Shown: positions 16,359 to 25,290, counted from the first letter of the stretch. The stretch: DNA of 64,000 bases from Sandaracinaceae bacterium (GCA_020633055.1 JACKEJ010000009.1:62001-126000); one strand, 5' to 3'. The notes: generated by a model not told the origin, from the sequence alone. Translations and numbers: made by a program.

Positions 16359-16826
16359 TCACGCTCCCAGCTCGCCCTCGATCAGCGCCACCAGCGACTC
16401 GCTCACCACGAACGTGGGGCGCTCGAGCGGCTCGCCTCGCGCACGGCGCACCATCGCGTGGAGGCGCAGCAGGTTGGCGAGCCAGTGCGCCTGATACGCG
16501 GGTGAGAGCCTCTGGAGAAATTCCAGGAGTCCATCCGGTGGCTGACGCCGCTCCAAGATGTCGGCGCTCCGCGTCAGCGTGTCCTCGATGGCGCGCTCCA
16601 GCACCGCCAGCACGGGTGGGTGCGCGTACGGCTCGCTGTCGAGGAAGAAGCCCAGCATCCCCGGCGCGTCGATCTCCACCAGCTCCTCCAGCGCCGCGCC
16701 CAACGCCGCCTCGCCGTCCGCTGTGCGTGTGGGCGACAAGCATTCGAGGAACGCACGCGCGAAGACCTCGGCGGTGCCGTTGCTGACCCACATGCGCTCC
16801 GCGCCCAAGGAGTAGCAGGAGCTCAT
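16359..16826 (-). CDS. Hypothetical protein, partner of ATP-grasp protein
   Basis: A 155-residue, mostly helical protein with no motif I recognise. It is acidic in the first half (ALGAALEELVEIDAPGMLGFFLDSEPYAHPP) and ends LVALIEGELG. Its ATG overlaps the stop of the ATP-grasp gene (ATGA), so the two are translated together and may act together. Convergent with the SRPBCC gene. Confidence 0.6.
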   Translation of the reverse strand: MSSCYSLGAERMWVSNGTAEVFARAFLECLSPTRTADGEAALGAALEELVEIDAPGMLGFFLDSEPYAHPPVLAVLERAIEDTLTRSADILERRQPPDGLLEFLQRLSPAYQAHWLANLLRLHAMVRRARGEPLERPTFVVSESLVALIEGELGA

Positions 16827-17647
16827 GGCGCGCTCCGAGGGGGGACGCGCGTGGCGAGGTGCGCGGCGACGGCGGCGACGATGGCCGCGGGGTCACAGGC
16901 GTACAGGTCGGCCCCGCTGAACGGGTTGAGCTCGAGCACGTAGAGCTCACCGTCGGACTCGCACATGTCGAGCACGTAGACGGGCTCGGGCGGCGTGAGC
17001 GCTCGCGCGACCTCTGACGCGAACTGGAACGGTCGGCCATCGGGATCGTCCGGTAGGGCTCGGCGACCATCGCTCTCGTAGGCGCTCCCTGCGACGACCT
17101 CGCGGTCCACCACCACGTAGCGCCACTCGCGCGCAATGCTGCGCACCGGGGCGAGCACCACGGGCAGCGCAGGGTCGTCGTAGTAGAAGCCGAAGTCGAG
17201 CGCGCTCAGCGACATCTGCCCGGCGGGGACGACCCGTCCTGCAAAGGGCTTGAGCGGGCTGTCCGGTCGGACGAACACGTCTGGGAGCGACGCGGCTTCC
17301 GCGACCGCCTGCGCGACGGTCAGCAGCCGCGAGCCCTTCTGGAGCAACCAAGGCTCCGCGTGGGGGTACCACGCGCTGCAGTGGAAGGCGTCGACGGCGC
17401 AGAAGCTACCGGGCCGATAGGGCAGCTCGCGCGCGATGCGTGCCGCGTTCCCGAGGCTGCCGTGGAACACGGCGTGGCCTGCCGGACGCGGCCAGCGCCC
17501 CGTGTCCCAGAACGCGTCGTCCCACAGCGAGACCTCGTGCCCCGCCGCGCGCGCCGCGTCCGCCAGCGAGAAGCCGCTGCCGAACACGTCCGGCTCGAGC
17601 ACCCAGTGCAGCGGGTCGTTGGGGTGGGATGTCGAGGGAGTGGTCAC
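16823..17647 (-). CDS. ATP-grasp domain protein (DUF4343-like)
   Basis: A 274-residue protein with an ATP-grasp C-terminal half: FVRPDSPLKPFAG (nucleotide-binding Lys region), REWRYVVVDREVVAGSAYE and YVLDMCESDGELYVLELNPFSGADLY, the last holding the Glu/Asn metal ligands (E-x-N). The N-terminal 90 residues are an NTP-independent substrate-binding module. ATP-grasp enzymes form amide or ester bonds through acyl phosphates. Start GTG 17647. Coupled to a 155-residue partner; substrate unknown. Confidence 0.8.
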   Translation of the reverse strand: MTTPSTSHPNDPLHWVLEPDVFGSGFSLADAARAAGHEVSLWDDAFWDTGRWPRPAGHAVFHGSLGNAARIARELPYRPGSFCAVDAFHCSAWYPHAEPWLLQKGSRLLTVAQAVAEAASLPDVFVRPDSPLKPFAGRVVPAGQMSLSALDFGFYYDDPALPVVLAPVRSIAREWRYVVVDREVVAGSAYESDGRRALPDDPDGRPFQFASEVARALTPPEPVYVLDMCESDGELYVLELNPFSGADLYACDPAAIVAAVAAHLATRVPPRSAP

Positions 17648-17797
17648 GGTGGCCTCGGTGCGGGTGGGAGATGCGCCCTCACCTGGGGCGGGCCGGCTTG
17701 CGCGTCAACGTCGTACCGCCCCCCGCGCGCTGGGCGACGCACATCTCACGCGCGCACGTGCGCAGCCAACGGCCGGGTTGGTCCGTAGGTGGCACAT

Positions 17798-18283
17798 TCA
17801 GTTCGGACTCCCCGAACGTGCCGGCTCGCGCCAGCGCTCGCGCTCGCTGCCCAGGATGCTCAGCGGGTACACCGCGCCGCCCTCCAGCACGTAGCGCGCG
17901 ATGGTCTCCACCTCGCCGCCACGCAGCGAGAGCCCGCCAATTTCTTCCAGCGCGAAGTAGCGCGCCTCCTCCGTGTGCTCGTCCGGCACGCTCTTGGGCG
18001 GCGTGTCGTCGCTGGGGTGGGCCGTGAAGATCACCCGCAGCCGCGCCGCCCCGGTGAGGGGCGTGTACTCCACCCGCACCACGCCATCCAACGTGACCGA
18101 GACACCCGCCTCCTCGAGCGTCTCGCGCACGGCCGCGTCGGTAAGGCTCTCGCCGGGTTCCACGCGGCCAGCAGGCATGTACCAGCCCCCGCCGTGCTCG
18201 CGCTCCCGCACCAGGAGCACGCGCCGTCCCAGGCGCACCACGACGAGGGCGAACGCGTGCAGGTCGAGGGGAGGGCGTGGCAT
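17798..18283 (-). CDS. Nudix hydrolase
   Basis: A 161-residue enzyme with a complete Nudix box, G-x5-E-x7-REUxEExGU, read as GRVEPGES, then RETLEEAGV, after the strand RRVLLVREREHGGGWYMPA. It hydrolyses a nucleoside diphosphate linked to another moiety with Mg2+; the substrate cannot be read from sequence. ATG 18283 is preferred over GTG 18304. Orphan minus-strand gene, 150 nt upstream of the ATP-grasp pair. Confidence 0.92.
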   Translation of the reverse strand: MPRPPLDLHAFALVVVRLGRRVLLVREREHGGGWYMPAGRVEPGESLTDAAVRETLEEAGVSVTLDGVVRVEYTPLTGAARLRVIFTAHPSDDTPPKSVPDEHTEEARYFALEEIGGLSLRGGEVETIARYVLEGGAVYPLSILGSERERWREPARSGSPN

Positions 18284-18399
18284 GCCCCATGGTAGCGTGT
18301 TCACCCGCGTGACGGCTCGCGCGTCCTGTGGACGTCGGCCTCGTCGCCGTGCTAGCCGTCTTGAACCTTGGATGCCCCGCCGGGCAGAGGGAGAGCCAC

Positions 18400-18684
18400 A
18401 TGGGAATCAAATCGTTCAAGCTCATCCTGTTCGGGCTCGGCGTCGTCGTCTGGGCGGTGGTCCACGCGCTCCGCATTCGGGCTGCCAAGCAGCGGATGGC
18501 CCGCATCGCGGCCGGCAACCAGTGCTTGAACTGCGATGGCGTCGACGTCACGCGGCAGGCCGACGGCATGCGTTGCAACGCCTGCGGGTACGTCGCCAGC
18601 AACGCCCTGCTCGAGACCAACGTGTCCGAGCGTGACATCGCCGCCGTGACCACCCCCGGCGCTCCTTCGCGCCGCGACTGGTGA
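18400..18684 (+). CDS. Small membrane-anchored zinc-ribbon protein
   Basis: A 94-residue protein: a transmembrane helix at about 7-23 (LILFGLGVVVWAVVHAL), a basic stretch, then a zinc ribbon CLNC at about 48-51 and CNACG at about 67-71. The tail is polar. ATG 18400 is chosen because the upstream sequence in frame is not conserved-looking. Lies 46 nt before the cupin gene on the same strand. Function unknown; zinc ribbons of this kind often bind RNA or proteins. Confidence 0.7.
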   Translation: MGIKSFKLILFGLGVVVWAVVHALRIRAAKQRMARIAAGNQCLNCDGVDVTRQADGMRCNACGYVASNALLETNVSERDIAAVTTPGAPSRRDW

Positions 18685-18730
18685 TCGCCCTCGAATCGCG
18701 TTCATCCGCGCCAGTGCTACCGTCCGCCCC

Positions 18731-19411
18731 ATGTTCGAGCGCTTCTCCATGGTCACAGGGACGACGCGTGCGCTGACGCACGGCGAGGCGCGGTTCACGC
18801 TCTGGTGCGACGCCGTGCCGGCGGGGCTGGTGGGGACTCACTTCGGCGTGGTGCACGCCGGCTCGGTGGTGCTCGCGGTGTCCACGGGGACCTTTCCGCT
18901 GCAGCCCGGCATGGTGTTCTGCACGGCGGGTGACTTGTCCGTGCGCGGCGAGGGCCAGGTGCTCGGCGTCACCCACCACGACGGCGGCCGCGGGTTCTTC
19001 CAGCTGGCCGGGCCCGCCGAGGAGCGTGGACGGCTGCGCTACATCGACGGCTGCACCGACTCGCTGCTGATCGCGCCACAGGTGCGCGGTGAGCCGTGCT
19101 TGAACCACCTGCACTTTCCGCCGGGCGTCGAGCAGACGTTCCACACGCACCCGTCGTTTCGCGCAGGGCTCGTGCTGCGTGGGCACGGGCACTGCGACGG
19201 AGACGGTGGTCGCGTGCCGCTCCTGGCGGGCGATGCGTTTCACATCCCGGCGGACGCCAGGCACCGCTTCGTCACCACCGACTCATCGATGGACGTCATC
19301 GCGTTCCACCCCGACAGCGACTTCGGCCCGACCCACGACGACCACCCCATGGTCAACCGCACGATGGTGGACGGCGTCTCTGCGCGGCACCTCACGAGCA
19401 TCCGCACATGA
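18731..19411 (+). CDS. Cupin-domain protein
   Basis: A 226-residue protein with a C-terminal cupin: LNHLHFPPGVEQTFHTHPSFRAGLVLRGHGHC carries the HxHx(n)E-like His-rich first motif (HLH, HTH), and LLAGDAFHIPADARHRFVTTDS the second motif (G-D-x6-H). The first half is a less clear beta-rich domain, perhaps a degenerate second cupin. Metal-dependent dioxygenase, isomerase or binding function is possible. Its stop overlaps the start of the next gene (ATGA), so it is in an operon with a membrane protein and an AsnB-like enzyme. Confidence 0.85.
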   Translation: MFERFSMVTGTTRALTHGEARFTLWCDAVPAGLVGTHFGVVHAGSVVLAVSTGTFPLQPGMVFCTAGDLSVRGEGQVLGVTHHDGGRGFFQLAGPAEERGRLRYIDGCTDSLLIAPQVRGEPCLNHLHFPPGVEQTFHTHPSFRAGLVLRGHGHCDGDGGRVPLLAGDAFHIPADARHRFVTTDSSMDVIAFHPDSDFGPTHDDHPMVNRTMVDGVSARHLTSIRT

Positions 19412-20385
19412 AGTGCCCCTCGTGTCAGCGCACCCACAAGCGCCGCGACGGGCTGACCTGCGCGTGTGGCGCCGCCTTCGTGTTCGACCCCAAGGACAAA
19501 TACAACTTCACGGACACACGCTTCGCGAAGGTGCTGCGGCGCGTCAGCGCGGGCTACACGCGGAGCTTCACGAAAGGGCAGCTGCGCACCGCGTTCGTCC
19601 TCGAGTATCAGCAGCGGGCGCTCGGGTCGCTGGGTGGCGCAGTCCTTTTCGCGGTCTTCATGGCGGGCATCATTGGAGTGCTGGGCGTGGGGGTGTTCCA
19701 CACGTGGTGGGGCTTCGCCCTAGGCCCCGTGCTGACGCCGCCGATGCTCGTCGCGCACCGTCGGAGCGCCCGCCGCGTCATCCCGAGCCGGCACGAGGTC
19801 GAGTCGTGGATCACCCGCTGGACGCAGAACCGTGGCCCCATCAAAGGGCTCCTGCGCGAGCCGAGCCTGAGCGCGCCGACACCCTACCGGGACGCCAAGG
19901 ACCTCTTCGACTACGGCGTCGCGCACCTGCTCGTGGTGGACAGCGACCTGTTGGTCGACTTCCTGGTGCTCAACGGATGGGCTGCGCAGCACCACTGTCT
20001 CGTCGTGTCCCACACGGGCTACCCCACGCACGCCGTGCCGCTCGCGCACCGCTTCCTGGGTGAGCAACCCGACCTCCCCGTGTGGCTGTACCACGGACCC
20101 ACTCGTCACGCGTTCGAGGTCGAGCTGCGCGAAGCCGGCTGGCCGCTGGATGGGCACCCCGTGCGGGATCTGGGCCTCTTCGCAGCGCAGCTGAGCGAGA
20201 CGCGCTTCATCGCGCGCCACTTCCCGGGTTTGGACCTGCGCACGTTCACCGCGGACATGCTGCCGCCTCCCGTGTTGCTCGGCGCGCTGGGGGCATGCCT
20301 CGCGGCGGGGGCAACGTTCGGGCCGCTGCTGGCTGCGAACCGCGCCTCTAACAAAGCTGGCGACAGCGACTCCGACTTCGGGTAG
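19408..20385 (+). CDS. Zinc-ribbon, membrane-spanning hypothetical protein
   Basis: A 325-residue protein. Residues 3-20 form a zinc ribbon (CPSC, then CAC). About 73-108 contains two hydrophobic helices (GAVLFAVFMAGIIGVLGVGVF and a following segment), and another lies near the C-terminus (PVLLGALGACLAAGATFGPLL). The soluble part between (HLLVVDSDLLVDFLVLNGW, CLVVSHTGYP, LPVWLYHGPTRHAFEVELREAGW) looks like an alternating beta-alpha domain, with Asp residues at strand ends as in TOPRIM or Rossmann-like folds. Not recognised. ATGA overlap with the cupin gene; the AsnB-like gene starts 4 nt downstream. Confidence 0.65.
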   Translation: MKCPSCQRTHKRRDGLTCACGAAFVFDPKDKYNFTDTRFAKVLRRVSAGYTRSFTKGQLRTAFVLEYQQRALGSLGGAVLFAVFMAGIIGVLGVGVFHTWWGFALGPVLTPPMLVAHRRSARRVIPSRHEVESWITRWTQNRGPIKGLLREPSLSAPTPYRDAKDLFDYGVAHLLVVDSDLLVDFLVLNGWAAQHHCLVVSHTGYPTHAVPLAHRFLGEQPDLPVWLYHGPTRHAFEVELREAGWPLDGHPVRDLGLFAAQLSETRFIARHFPGLDLRTFTADMLPPPVLLGALGACLAAGATFGPLLAANRASNKAGDSDSDFG

Positions 20386-20389
20386 CCGC

Positions 20390-22144
20390 GTGTCTCTGCT
20401 GGCTGGGTACATGGGCGCGCCCGACCCGCGCGTGGACGCCGCATTGGTGAGCGCGCTGCGGCTTCGTCACCAGGGCGCCGTGCATCACGTCGACAATGCG
20501 CACGGACGCCTCTTCTGGGCGGCCGACGCGTTCACGCCCGACGAGGCCGCCCGCGGGCTCGCGCGGTGTGGCGCCGTCGCGCTGGGCATCGCCGGTGAGC
20601 GCATCCCGACGCCCGCCGAGCTGCTCGCCTCATACCTGACGGAAGGCGTGTCTGCGTTCGACGCGCTGACCGGCGCGTTCGTGCTCGCGGTGCTCGATGG
20701 ACGCCAGCTGGTGCTGGCGCGCGACACGGCCGGGGAGCGCAGCCTCTACGTGACACGGCATGCATCGCGCCGCTGCTTTGCCATCGAGCCCAAGGCGCTC
20801 TGGGGGCTGCCGGGCTTCAGCCGCGAGATCGAGCCCAGCGCGGTGCCGCGCTACTTCACGTTCAGCTTCCAGCCCGGCCGCGAGACCATGCTGCGGGGCA
20901 TCCACCAGGTGCCCGCCGCTGGTGTGTGGCGCTTCGGGCCGGACGGGGCCACCGCCGACGAGCCCCTCGAGTCCTTCAGCTACGCACACGCCGAGCGCGC
21001 CGCTGCCCCGCACGTACCCGAGCCTGTCTCGGACGACGCAGGGCGTGTCCAAGGCTTCGCGGGCACGCTCGCCGCCGCCGTGCGGGCTCGCGTTCAGGCC
21101 GCAGGGCGCCACGGGGTCGCTGCGACGTTGTCTGGCGGTCTCGACAGCAGCTTGGTCGCGGCGCTGCTCGTGCGCGACCGCGCGACACCGTTGCCTACGT
21201 ACACGCTGCACTTCGGCGAGAAGCTCCCCAACGAGCTCGTGTTCGCGCGGCTCGTTGCCCGGCACCTTGGCACGGAGCATCACGAGGTCGCCCTCGAACC
21301 ACGGCGCTTTGCGCGTGACCTCACCGAACTGGCCGCGCTGCTCGACGACCCCATCGGCGACCCCGTGACCCTCGGGAACTACGCCATGGCGCGCCAGATC
21401 GACCCCGCGCACCCCGTGGTGTTCAACGGCGAGGGGGGCGACCCGTGCTTCGGGGGGCCCAAGACCATCCCGATGATGATGCACCACTGGTACGGACCGG
21501 GTGCGGACACTTCGCCAGACCCCCTCCATCGCGAGCGCGCGTACCTCATGAGCTATCGCCGCGCCTACCACGAGCTCCCGCAGCTGTTGTGCGAGCCGTA
21601 TCGCGGGCATGGCGCGCACCTCCCGGAGCTGCTCTCGCCCTACTTCGCGCGCCCGCACAGCGTGTTGCTGCGGATGCTGCTCGAGATCAACCAACGGCTG
21701 AAGGGCGCGCACCTGATCCTGCCCAAGGTCGAGCGTCTGCAGCGCAGCGCTGGCCTCTGGCCCATGAGCCCCCTCTTCGACCGCGCCATGATCGACGCCA
21801 GCATGACCCTGCCGGCGCGCTTGATCGTGGCGCGCGGGAGCGACAAGCGCGTGCTGCGCGAGGTAGCGGCCCCGCTGCTCCCCCCGGAGATCCTCGCGCG
21901 GCCCAAGAGCGGGATGCGCGTGCCGGTGAACTACTGGTTCCGCGGCGAGCTGCGCGGTCTGGCGAAGAAGCTGCTCGCGCCCAAGCGCGTCCGGCGCGCG
22001 GGCATCTTCGACGCCGAACGCGTGCAGGAGATCCTGCGCTACGACACCGAGCAGAGCGGCGCGCGCTACGGCCTCTGGCTGTGGATGCTGCTCACCTTCG
22101 AGATGTGGCGGGGTCTGGTGCTGGAGGGCGAGCAGGACTGGTAG
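20390..22144 (+). CDS. Asparagine synthetase-like ATP-dependent amide synthetase lacking the glutaminase Cys
   Basis: A 584-residue protein with the two-domain AsnB layout. The C-terminal synthetase has the PP-loop SGGLDSS at 248-254 and FNGEGGDPCFGG, the counterpart of SGEGADELFGG. The N-terminal domain is recognisable (DALTGAFVLAVLDGRQLVLARDTAGERSLYVT) but begins MSLLAGYMG, not MCGI, so the class II glutaminase nucleophile Cys2 is absent. Such Cys-less relatives (for example beta-lactam synthetase) adenylate a carboxylate and use an amine other than glutamine ammonia. Start GTG 20390, 4 nt after the previous gene. A 9-bp hairpin begins at the stop codon. Confidence 0.85.
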   Translation: MSLLAGYMGAPDPRVDAALVSALRLRHQGAVHHVDNAHGRLFWAADAFTPDEAARGLARCGAVALGIAGERIPTPAELLASYLTEGVSAFDALTGAFVLAVLDGRQLVLARDTAGERSLYVTRHASRRCFAIEPKALWGLPGFSREIEPSAVPRYFTFSFQPGRETMLRGIHQVPAAGVWRFGPDGATADEPLESFSYAHAERAAAPHVPEPVSDDAGRVQGFAGTLAAAVRARVQAAGRHGVAATLSGGLDSSLVAALLVRDRATPLPTYTLHFGEKLPNELVFARLVARHLGTEHHEVALEPRRFARDLTELAALLDDPIGDPVTLGNYAMARQIDPAHPVVFNGEGGDPCFGGPKTIPMMMHHWYGPGADTSPDPLHRERAYLMSYRRAYHELPQLLCEPYRGHGAHLPELLSPYFARPHSVLLRMLLEINQRLKGAHLILPKVERLQRSAGLWPMSPLFDRAMIDASMTLPARLIVARGSDKRVLREVAAPLLPPEILARPKSGMRVPVNYWFRGELRGLAKKLLAPKRVRRAGIFDAERVQEILRYDTEQSGARYGLWLWMLLTFEMWRGLVLEGEQDW

Positions 22145-22239
22145 CGCGTCCGGCGAGACAACGGGCGGACGCGCACCATCGGCTCTCGATCACGGTGGCA
22201 ACGCGCACGCACGCGATGCGTCGTCCCCGCGTGCGTGCG
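22144..22239. terminator. Two strong hairpins in a convergent intergenic region
   Basis: Stem one: GCGCGTCCG (22144-22152) pairs with CGGACGCGC (22166-22174), 13-base loop, beginning at the AsnB-like stop codon. Stem two: CGCACGCACGCG (22204-22215) pairs perfectly with CGCGTGCGTGCG (22228-22239), 12-base loop. Neither has a T-run, so they may be weak or Rho-assisted terminators, or protect mRNA 3' ends, for the converging genes. Confidence 0.45.
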
Positions 22240-22325
22240 TGCGTTCGTCACGCACGCCAGCACCAGCTCGGAACGGGGCGACCATCCGACGTGCGCTCCG
22301 TACGGCACGGAGCGACGAGCGAGCG

Positions 22326-23207
22326 TCAGCGGAAGCGCACCGCGCGGCTCGGCGCCGAGGCGCGGCCCCACTGGTCCACGAACGCCAGGCGCACGCGGTC
22401 CCCACGCTCGAACTCCCCGTTCTGCACGGCGGACCACGATGGACATGCGCCGCCTCCGAGGAGCATGTCGCGCAACGTCACCCGCCGGCCTTCCGGAGGG
22501 AGCGTGCTGTAGAGGGTGACGGCCTCGCCAGCCCACCCGACGACCGCGGCGACGTGGGGTGGGACCGCCGTGCGCAGCTGCGCGAGCTGCTGCTGGCGCT
22601 GCGTCCAGCGGCGACCATCGCGGCCCCCGGGGTGACGCGGGAAGGTGCGGGTGTAGGCCCGTTGGAGCGTCGGGGCTGGCGGGGGCGCGGGCATGGTGCT
22701 GTCCTCGACCGTCACGGTGAGGGGCAAGGCAGGCGGGCGCTCGGCGTTCGTGGCCCACCCCGGACCCCACGTGCCCTCGAGTTGCCACGTCCCTGGTGTG
22801 AGCGCTGGCTCCGGCACGTAGTGGACGAGCGTCCCCAGCAGCACGGTCTCACGGCGCAGGGAGACCACGCGGCCCTCGGATGTGAGCCGCAAGGTGGGCG
22901 GCGGCTCGTAGTCGTCCACGTCGGGTTCGTCGAGACCCGATCCGAGCACGAGTGGCCGTGGCGCCTCCACGACCAGCAGCGCACCATCGCGCGGGAGCGG
23001 CTGGTCCAGCGGCGTGAGCACCCGAGGCGCGGGCCTGCGGACCCGCGGGCAGGCGCTCGCTCGCGTCCGCTCGGAGGGGGTGACCGCCAGCACGAAGGCG
23101 ACGAGCGCGAGCAGCGCTACCAGCACCGAGAGCGTTCGTCCCGTGCGCATCGAAGCACGCGCGACACGCGCCGACCACGCGGCTCCGCGTCTGTGTGGGT
23201 GACCCAT
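22326..23207 (-). CDS. Exported or membrane-anchored hypothetical protein
   Basis: A 293-residue protein with one N-terminal hydrophobic segment (TLSVLVALLALVAFVLAV, about 23-40 from ATG 23207); an in-frame ATG at 23150 gives a tighter signal sequence. The mature part is beta-rich: LVVEAPRPLVLGSG, LRLTSEGRVVSLRRE, PGTWQLEGTW, and a C-terminal stretch LPPEGRRVTLRDMLLGGGACPSW then RVRLAFVDQWGRAS. The final sixty residues read like an Ig/fibronectin-type strand set. No catalytic motif; function unknown. Divergent from the next gene. Confidence 0.6.
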   Translation of the reverse strand: MGHPHRRGAAWSARVARASMRTGRTLSVLVALLALVAFVLAVTPSERTRASACPRVRRPAPRVLTPLDQPLPRDGALLVVEAPRPLVLGSGLDEPDVDDYEPPPTLRLTSEGRVVSLRRETVLLGTLVHYVPEPALTPGTWQLEGTWGPGWATNAERPPALPLTVTVEDSTMPAPPPAPTLQRAYTRTFPRHPGGRDGRRWTQRQQQLAQLRTAVPPHVAAVVGWAGEAVTLYSTLPPEGRRVTLRDMLLGGGACPSWSAVQNGEFERGDRVRLAFVDQWGRASAPSRAVRFR

Positions 23208-23324
23208 GCGGTCAGGGTACCCGCCCGCCACGCGTCTGACACCCCTCGCAGACCATTCGCCCGGCGCACCTCGTTGCTCGGCGGAGCGAGTCCTGGATGC
23301 GCGCCGTGTGCCATGCTGCGTGCC

Positions 23325-23912
23325 ATGTCCGGCTACCTCTTCGACACGAGCGAGCTCCCGGCCGGCCGCGGCCTGCGCGCGCAGCTGTTCCGCGATTCGC
23401 AGCCGCTGTCGTACCGCGCGTTCATCACCGGTCTGTGCGAGGATCCCGGGCTGCGTCGCATGCTGCGCGAGCACCTCGCCGCGGCGCCTTTCGAGGCCTT
23501 CCGCTGGGAGACCCCGTGCGTGTCCGCGTCGACGGCCTCACGGCCCTTCGAGTACGTGGTGCTGGACAGCCCGGGCCTCGCCGCGCGGCCCGAGCCCGAC
23601 GTGTTCGCACAGCACTTCCCGCGCGCCGTTCGCGGGGTCGTGGCGTTCGAGAATCTGGGCGGTGACGCGCGCCTCGTCGTGCCCGCGCCCATGGCCGAGG
23701 CCAGCGCGTACAACCACCTCGCGCGCTTCGTGCGTCGCGCGCCCGTCGCGCAGCAGGACGCGCTCTTCCGGGTGGTGGGCGAGCAGATGAGAGACCGCAT
23801 CGCGCGCAAGCCAGTCTGGCTGAGCACGGCGGGAGCGGGGGTCTACTGGCTGCACGTGCGCCTGGACGACCAACCAAAGTACTACGGGCACACCCCCTAT
23901 CGCTCGGCCTGA
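23325..23912 (+). CDS. Conserved protein of unknown function (DUF6940-like)
   Basis: A 195-residue soluble protein. Segments that look conserved are PFEAFRWETP, AYNHLARFVRRAP and the C-terminal WLSTAGAGVYWLHVRLDDQPKYYGH-x-PYR. From memory this pattern belongs to a family annotated as DUF6940, found in cyanobacteria and other bacteria, with no known role; I hold that assignment loosely. The C-terminal SGxGVxWLH stretch with conserved His and Arg could be a catalytic or ligand site. ATG 23325 preferred over ATG 23313. Confidence 0.65.
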   Translation: MSGYLFDTSELPAGRGLRAQLFRDSQPLSYRAFITGLCEDPGLRRMLREHLAAAPFEAFRWETPCVSASTASRPFEYVVLDSPGLAARPEPDVFAQHFPRAVRGVVAFENLGGDARLVVPAPMAEASAYNHLARFVRRAPVAQQDALFRVVGEQMRDRIARKPVWLSTAGAGVYWLHVRLDDQPKYYGHTPYRSA

Positions 23913-23978
23913 CTCATGCATAAAGTCCATCAAGGCGATCTTTTGCGAGCTAAGAAGCTGCGGATTGCAATGTATTGA

Positions 23979-25277
23979 TTGTCATGGCAAGCATTAGGCT
24001 TGTCGAGCATCTGCCACATCGAAGCCTTCGTCGCGGGTCGTTGGCAGGTCGCAGCACGCCTCGAACGACGCGACGCCCAGCGGACGGGCCTCTGGGGGTG
24101 GCTCGAGTACGAGCCCCTCTACACCGATGAAGCGCTCGGTGCGCGAGATCTTCGCGCCGTCTCTGTGCGCTACCCCGTGAGCTACGGTCTCGAACGCTGC
24201 GGCTCACTGCCTGCGTTTGCGGCGGACCTCCTGCCGCAGGGGGAGGCGCGCAGACACGTGCTCGCACGACTGCGCCGCGACGGGGGCGAGACGAGCGACT
24301 GGGACGTCCTGCTGGCGGGGGCGCGCAACCCAGTGGGTAACTTGCGGGTCGCGGAGGCCGTGACGCCCGCCGAGGAGAGTCGCGATGGCGTGACCCTCGC
24401 CGAGATCGTCGAACGCGGCGACACCTTCCGCGCGTGGGCCGAGAGCCAGCAGCTCCCCATGACCGGCAGCAGCGACACGGGTGGGGCGTCCCCGAAGCTG
24501 CTGATGACCGAGGATGCCTCCGGGTGCCTCCACGCCGACGGTGCGCTGCCAGACGAACGCGCTTTCCGGCACCTGCTGATCAAGTTTCCCCGCGGGCGCA
24601 CGCAACAAGACGCCGCCGTGCTTGCCAACGAGGCCCCATACCTCGAGGTCCTCCGAGCGCTCGGGCTTCGTTGTGGCGCCCCCCTCGTCCATCAGGCGGG
24701 AACCCTCGTGGTGCCCCGCTTCGACCGGCGGCGGGTGGACGGCGCCGTGGTGAGGCTCGGCATGGAGAGCGCGTACTCGTTGATGGGTGTCTCGGAAGCG
24801 GGTGCGCGTCTGTCGTTCGAAGCGCTCTTGGAGCAGTTGGCGCAACACGTCGACGATCCCGCGCGCGACGTCCTGGAGCTCATCCTGCGTGACGCCGCTG
24901 CGCTGGCGCTGGGCAACCCCGACAACCACGGTCGCAACACATCGCTGCTGAAGCACGCCGATGGCCGCGTGGAGCTGTCACCCGTCTATGACTTCGCGCC
25001 GATGTGCCTGGACCCCGACCTGATCGTGCGACAGACACGCTGGCGTTCCGAGCCCGGCGACGTCGACTGGGACGACGTGGTCCGCGCCGTGAGCGAGCGA
25101 CTCCCGAGCTTGCTCCCGGTCGACGCGCTGGTGCCGGCGCTGCGCTCCTTTGGCGAGCGCCTCGGCGCGGCGAGCGAGATCATGCGCGACGTCGGCGTCG
25201 ACCGGGACCTCGTCACTCGAGTCGAGCCGCGCATCAGAGCGACGAGCGCGGCCTTGTGCGCACTGAGGGCTGGGTAG
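23979..25277 (+). CDS. hipA: HipA family Ser/Thr kinase toxin
   Basis: About 432 residues of the HipA kinase fold. The N-terminal domain has FAADLLPQGEARRHVLARL and SDWDVLLAGARNPVGNLRV. The P-loop-like SDTGGASPK is at about 165-173, the Lys in HLLIKFP follows, and the catalytic loop GNPDNHGRN (312-320, the N-x-D-x-H-x-K/R-N motif) and metal-binding SPVYDF (about 334-339) are all present, so the kinase looks intact. HipA of E. coli phosphorylates GltX and induces persistence. Only TTG starts are available after an in-frame stop (23979 or 24000). The antitoxin-like HTH gene is downstream, the reverse of hipBA. An AT-rich leader with CAATGTATTG (23968-23977) precedes it. Confidence 0.88.
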   Translation: MSWQALGLSSICHIEAFVAGRWQVAARLERRDAQRTGLWGWLEYEPLYTDEALGARDLRAVSVRYPVSYGLERCGSLPAFAADLLPQGEARRHVLARLRRDGGETSDWDVLLAGARNPVGNLRVAEAVTPAEESRDGVTLAEIVERGDTFRAWAESQQLPMTGSSDTGGASPKLLMTEDASGCLHADGALPDERAFRHLLIKFPRGRTQQDAAVLANEAPYLEVLRALGLRCGAPLVHQAGTLVVPRFDRRRVDGAVVRLGMESAYSLMGVSEAGARLSFEALLEQLAQHVDDPARDVLELILRDAAALALGNPDNHGRNTSLLKHADGRVELSPVYDFAPMCLDPDLIVRQTRWRSEPGDVDWDDVVRAVSERLPSLLPVDALVPALRSFGERLGAASEIMRDVGVDRDLVTRVEPRIRATSAALCALRAG

Positions 25278-25290
25278 ACCCGTGGGGCGC

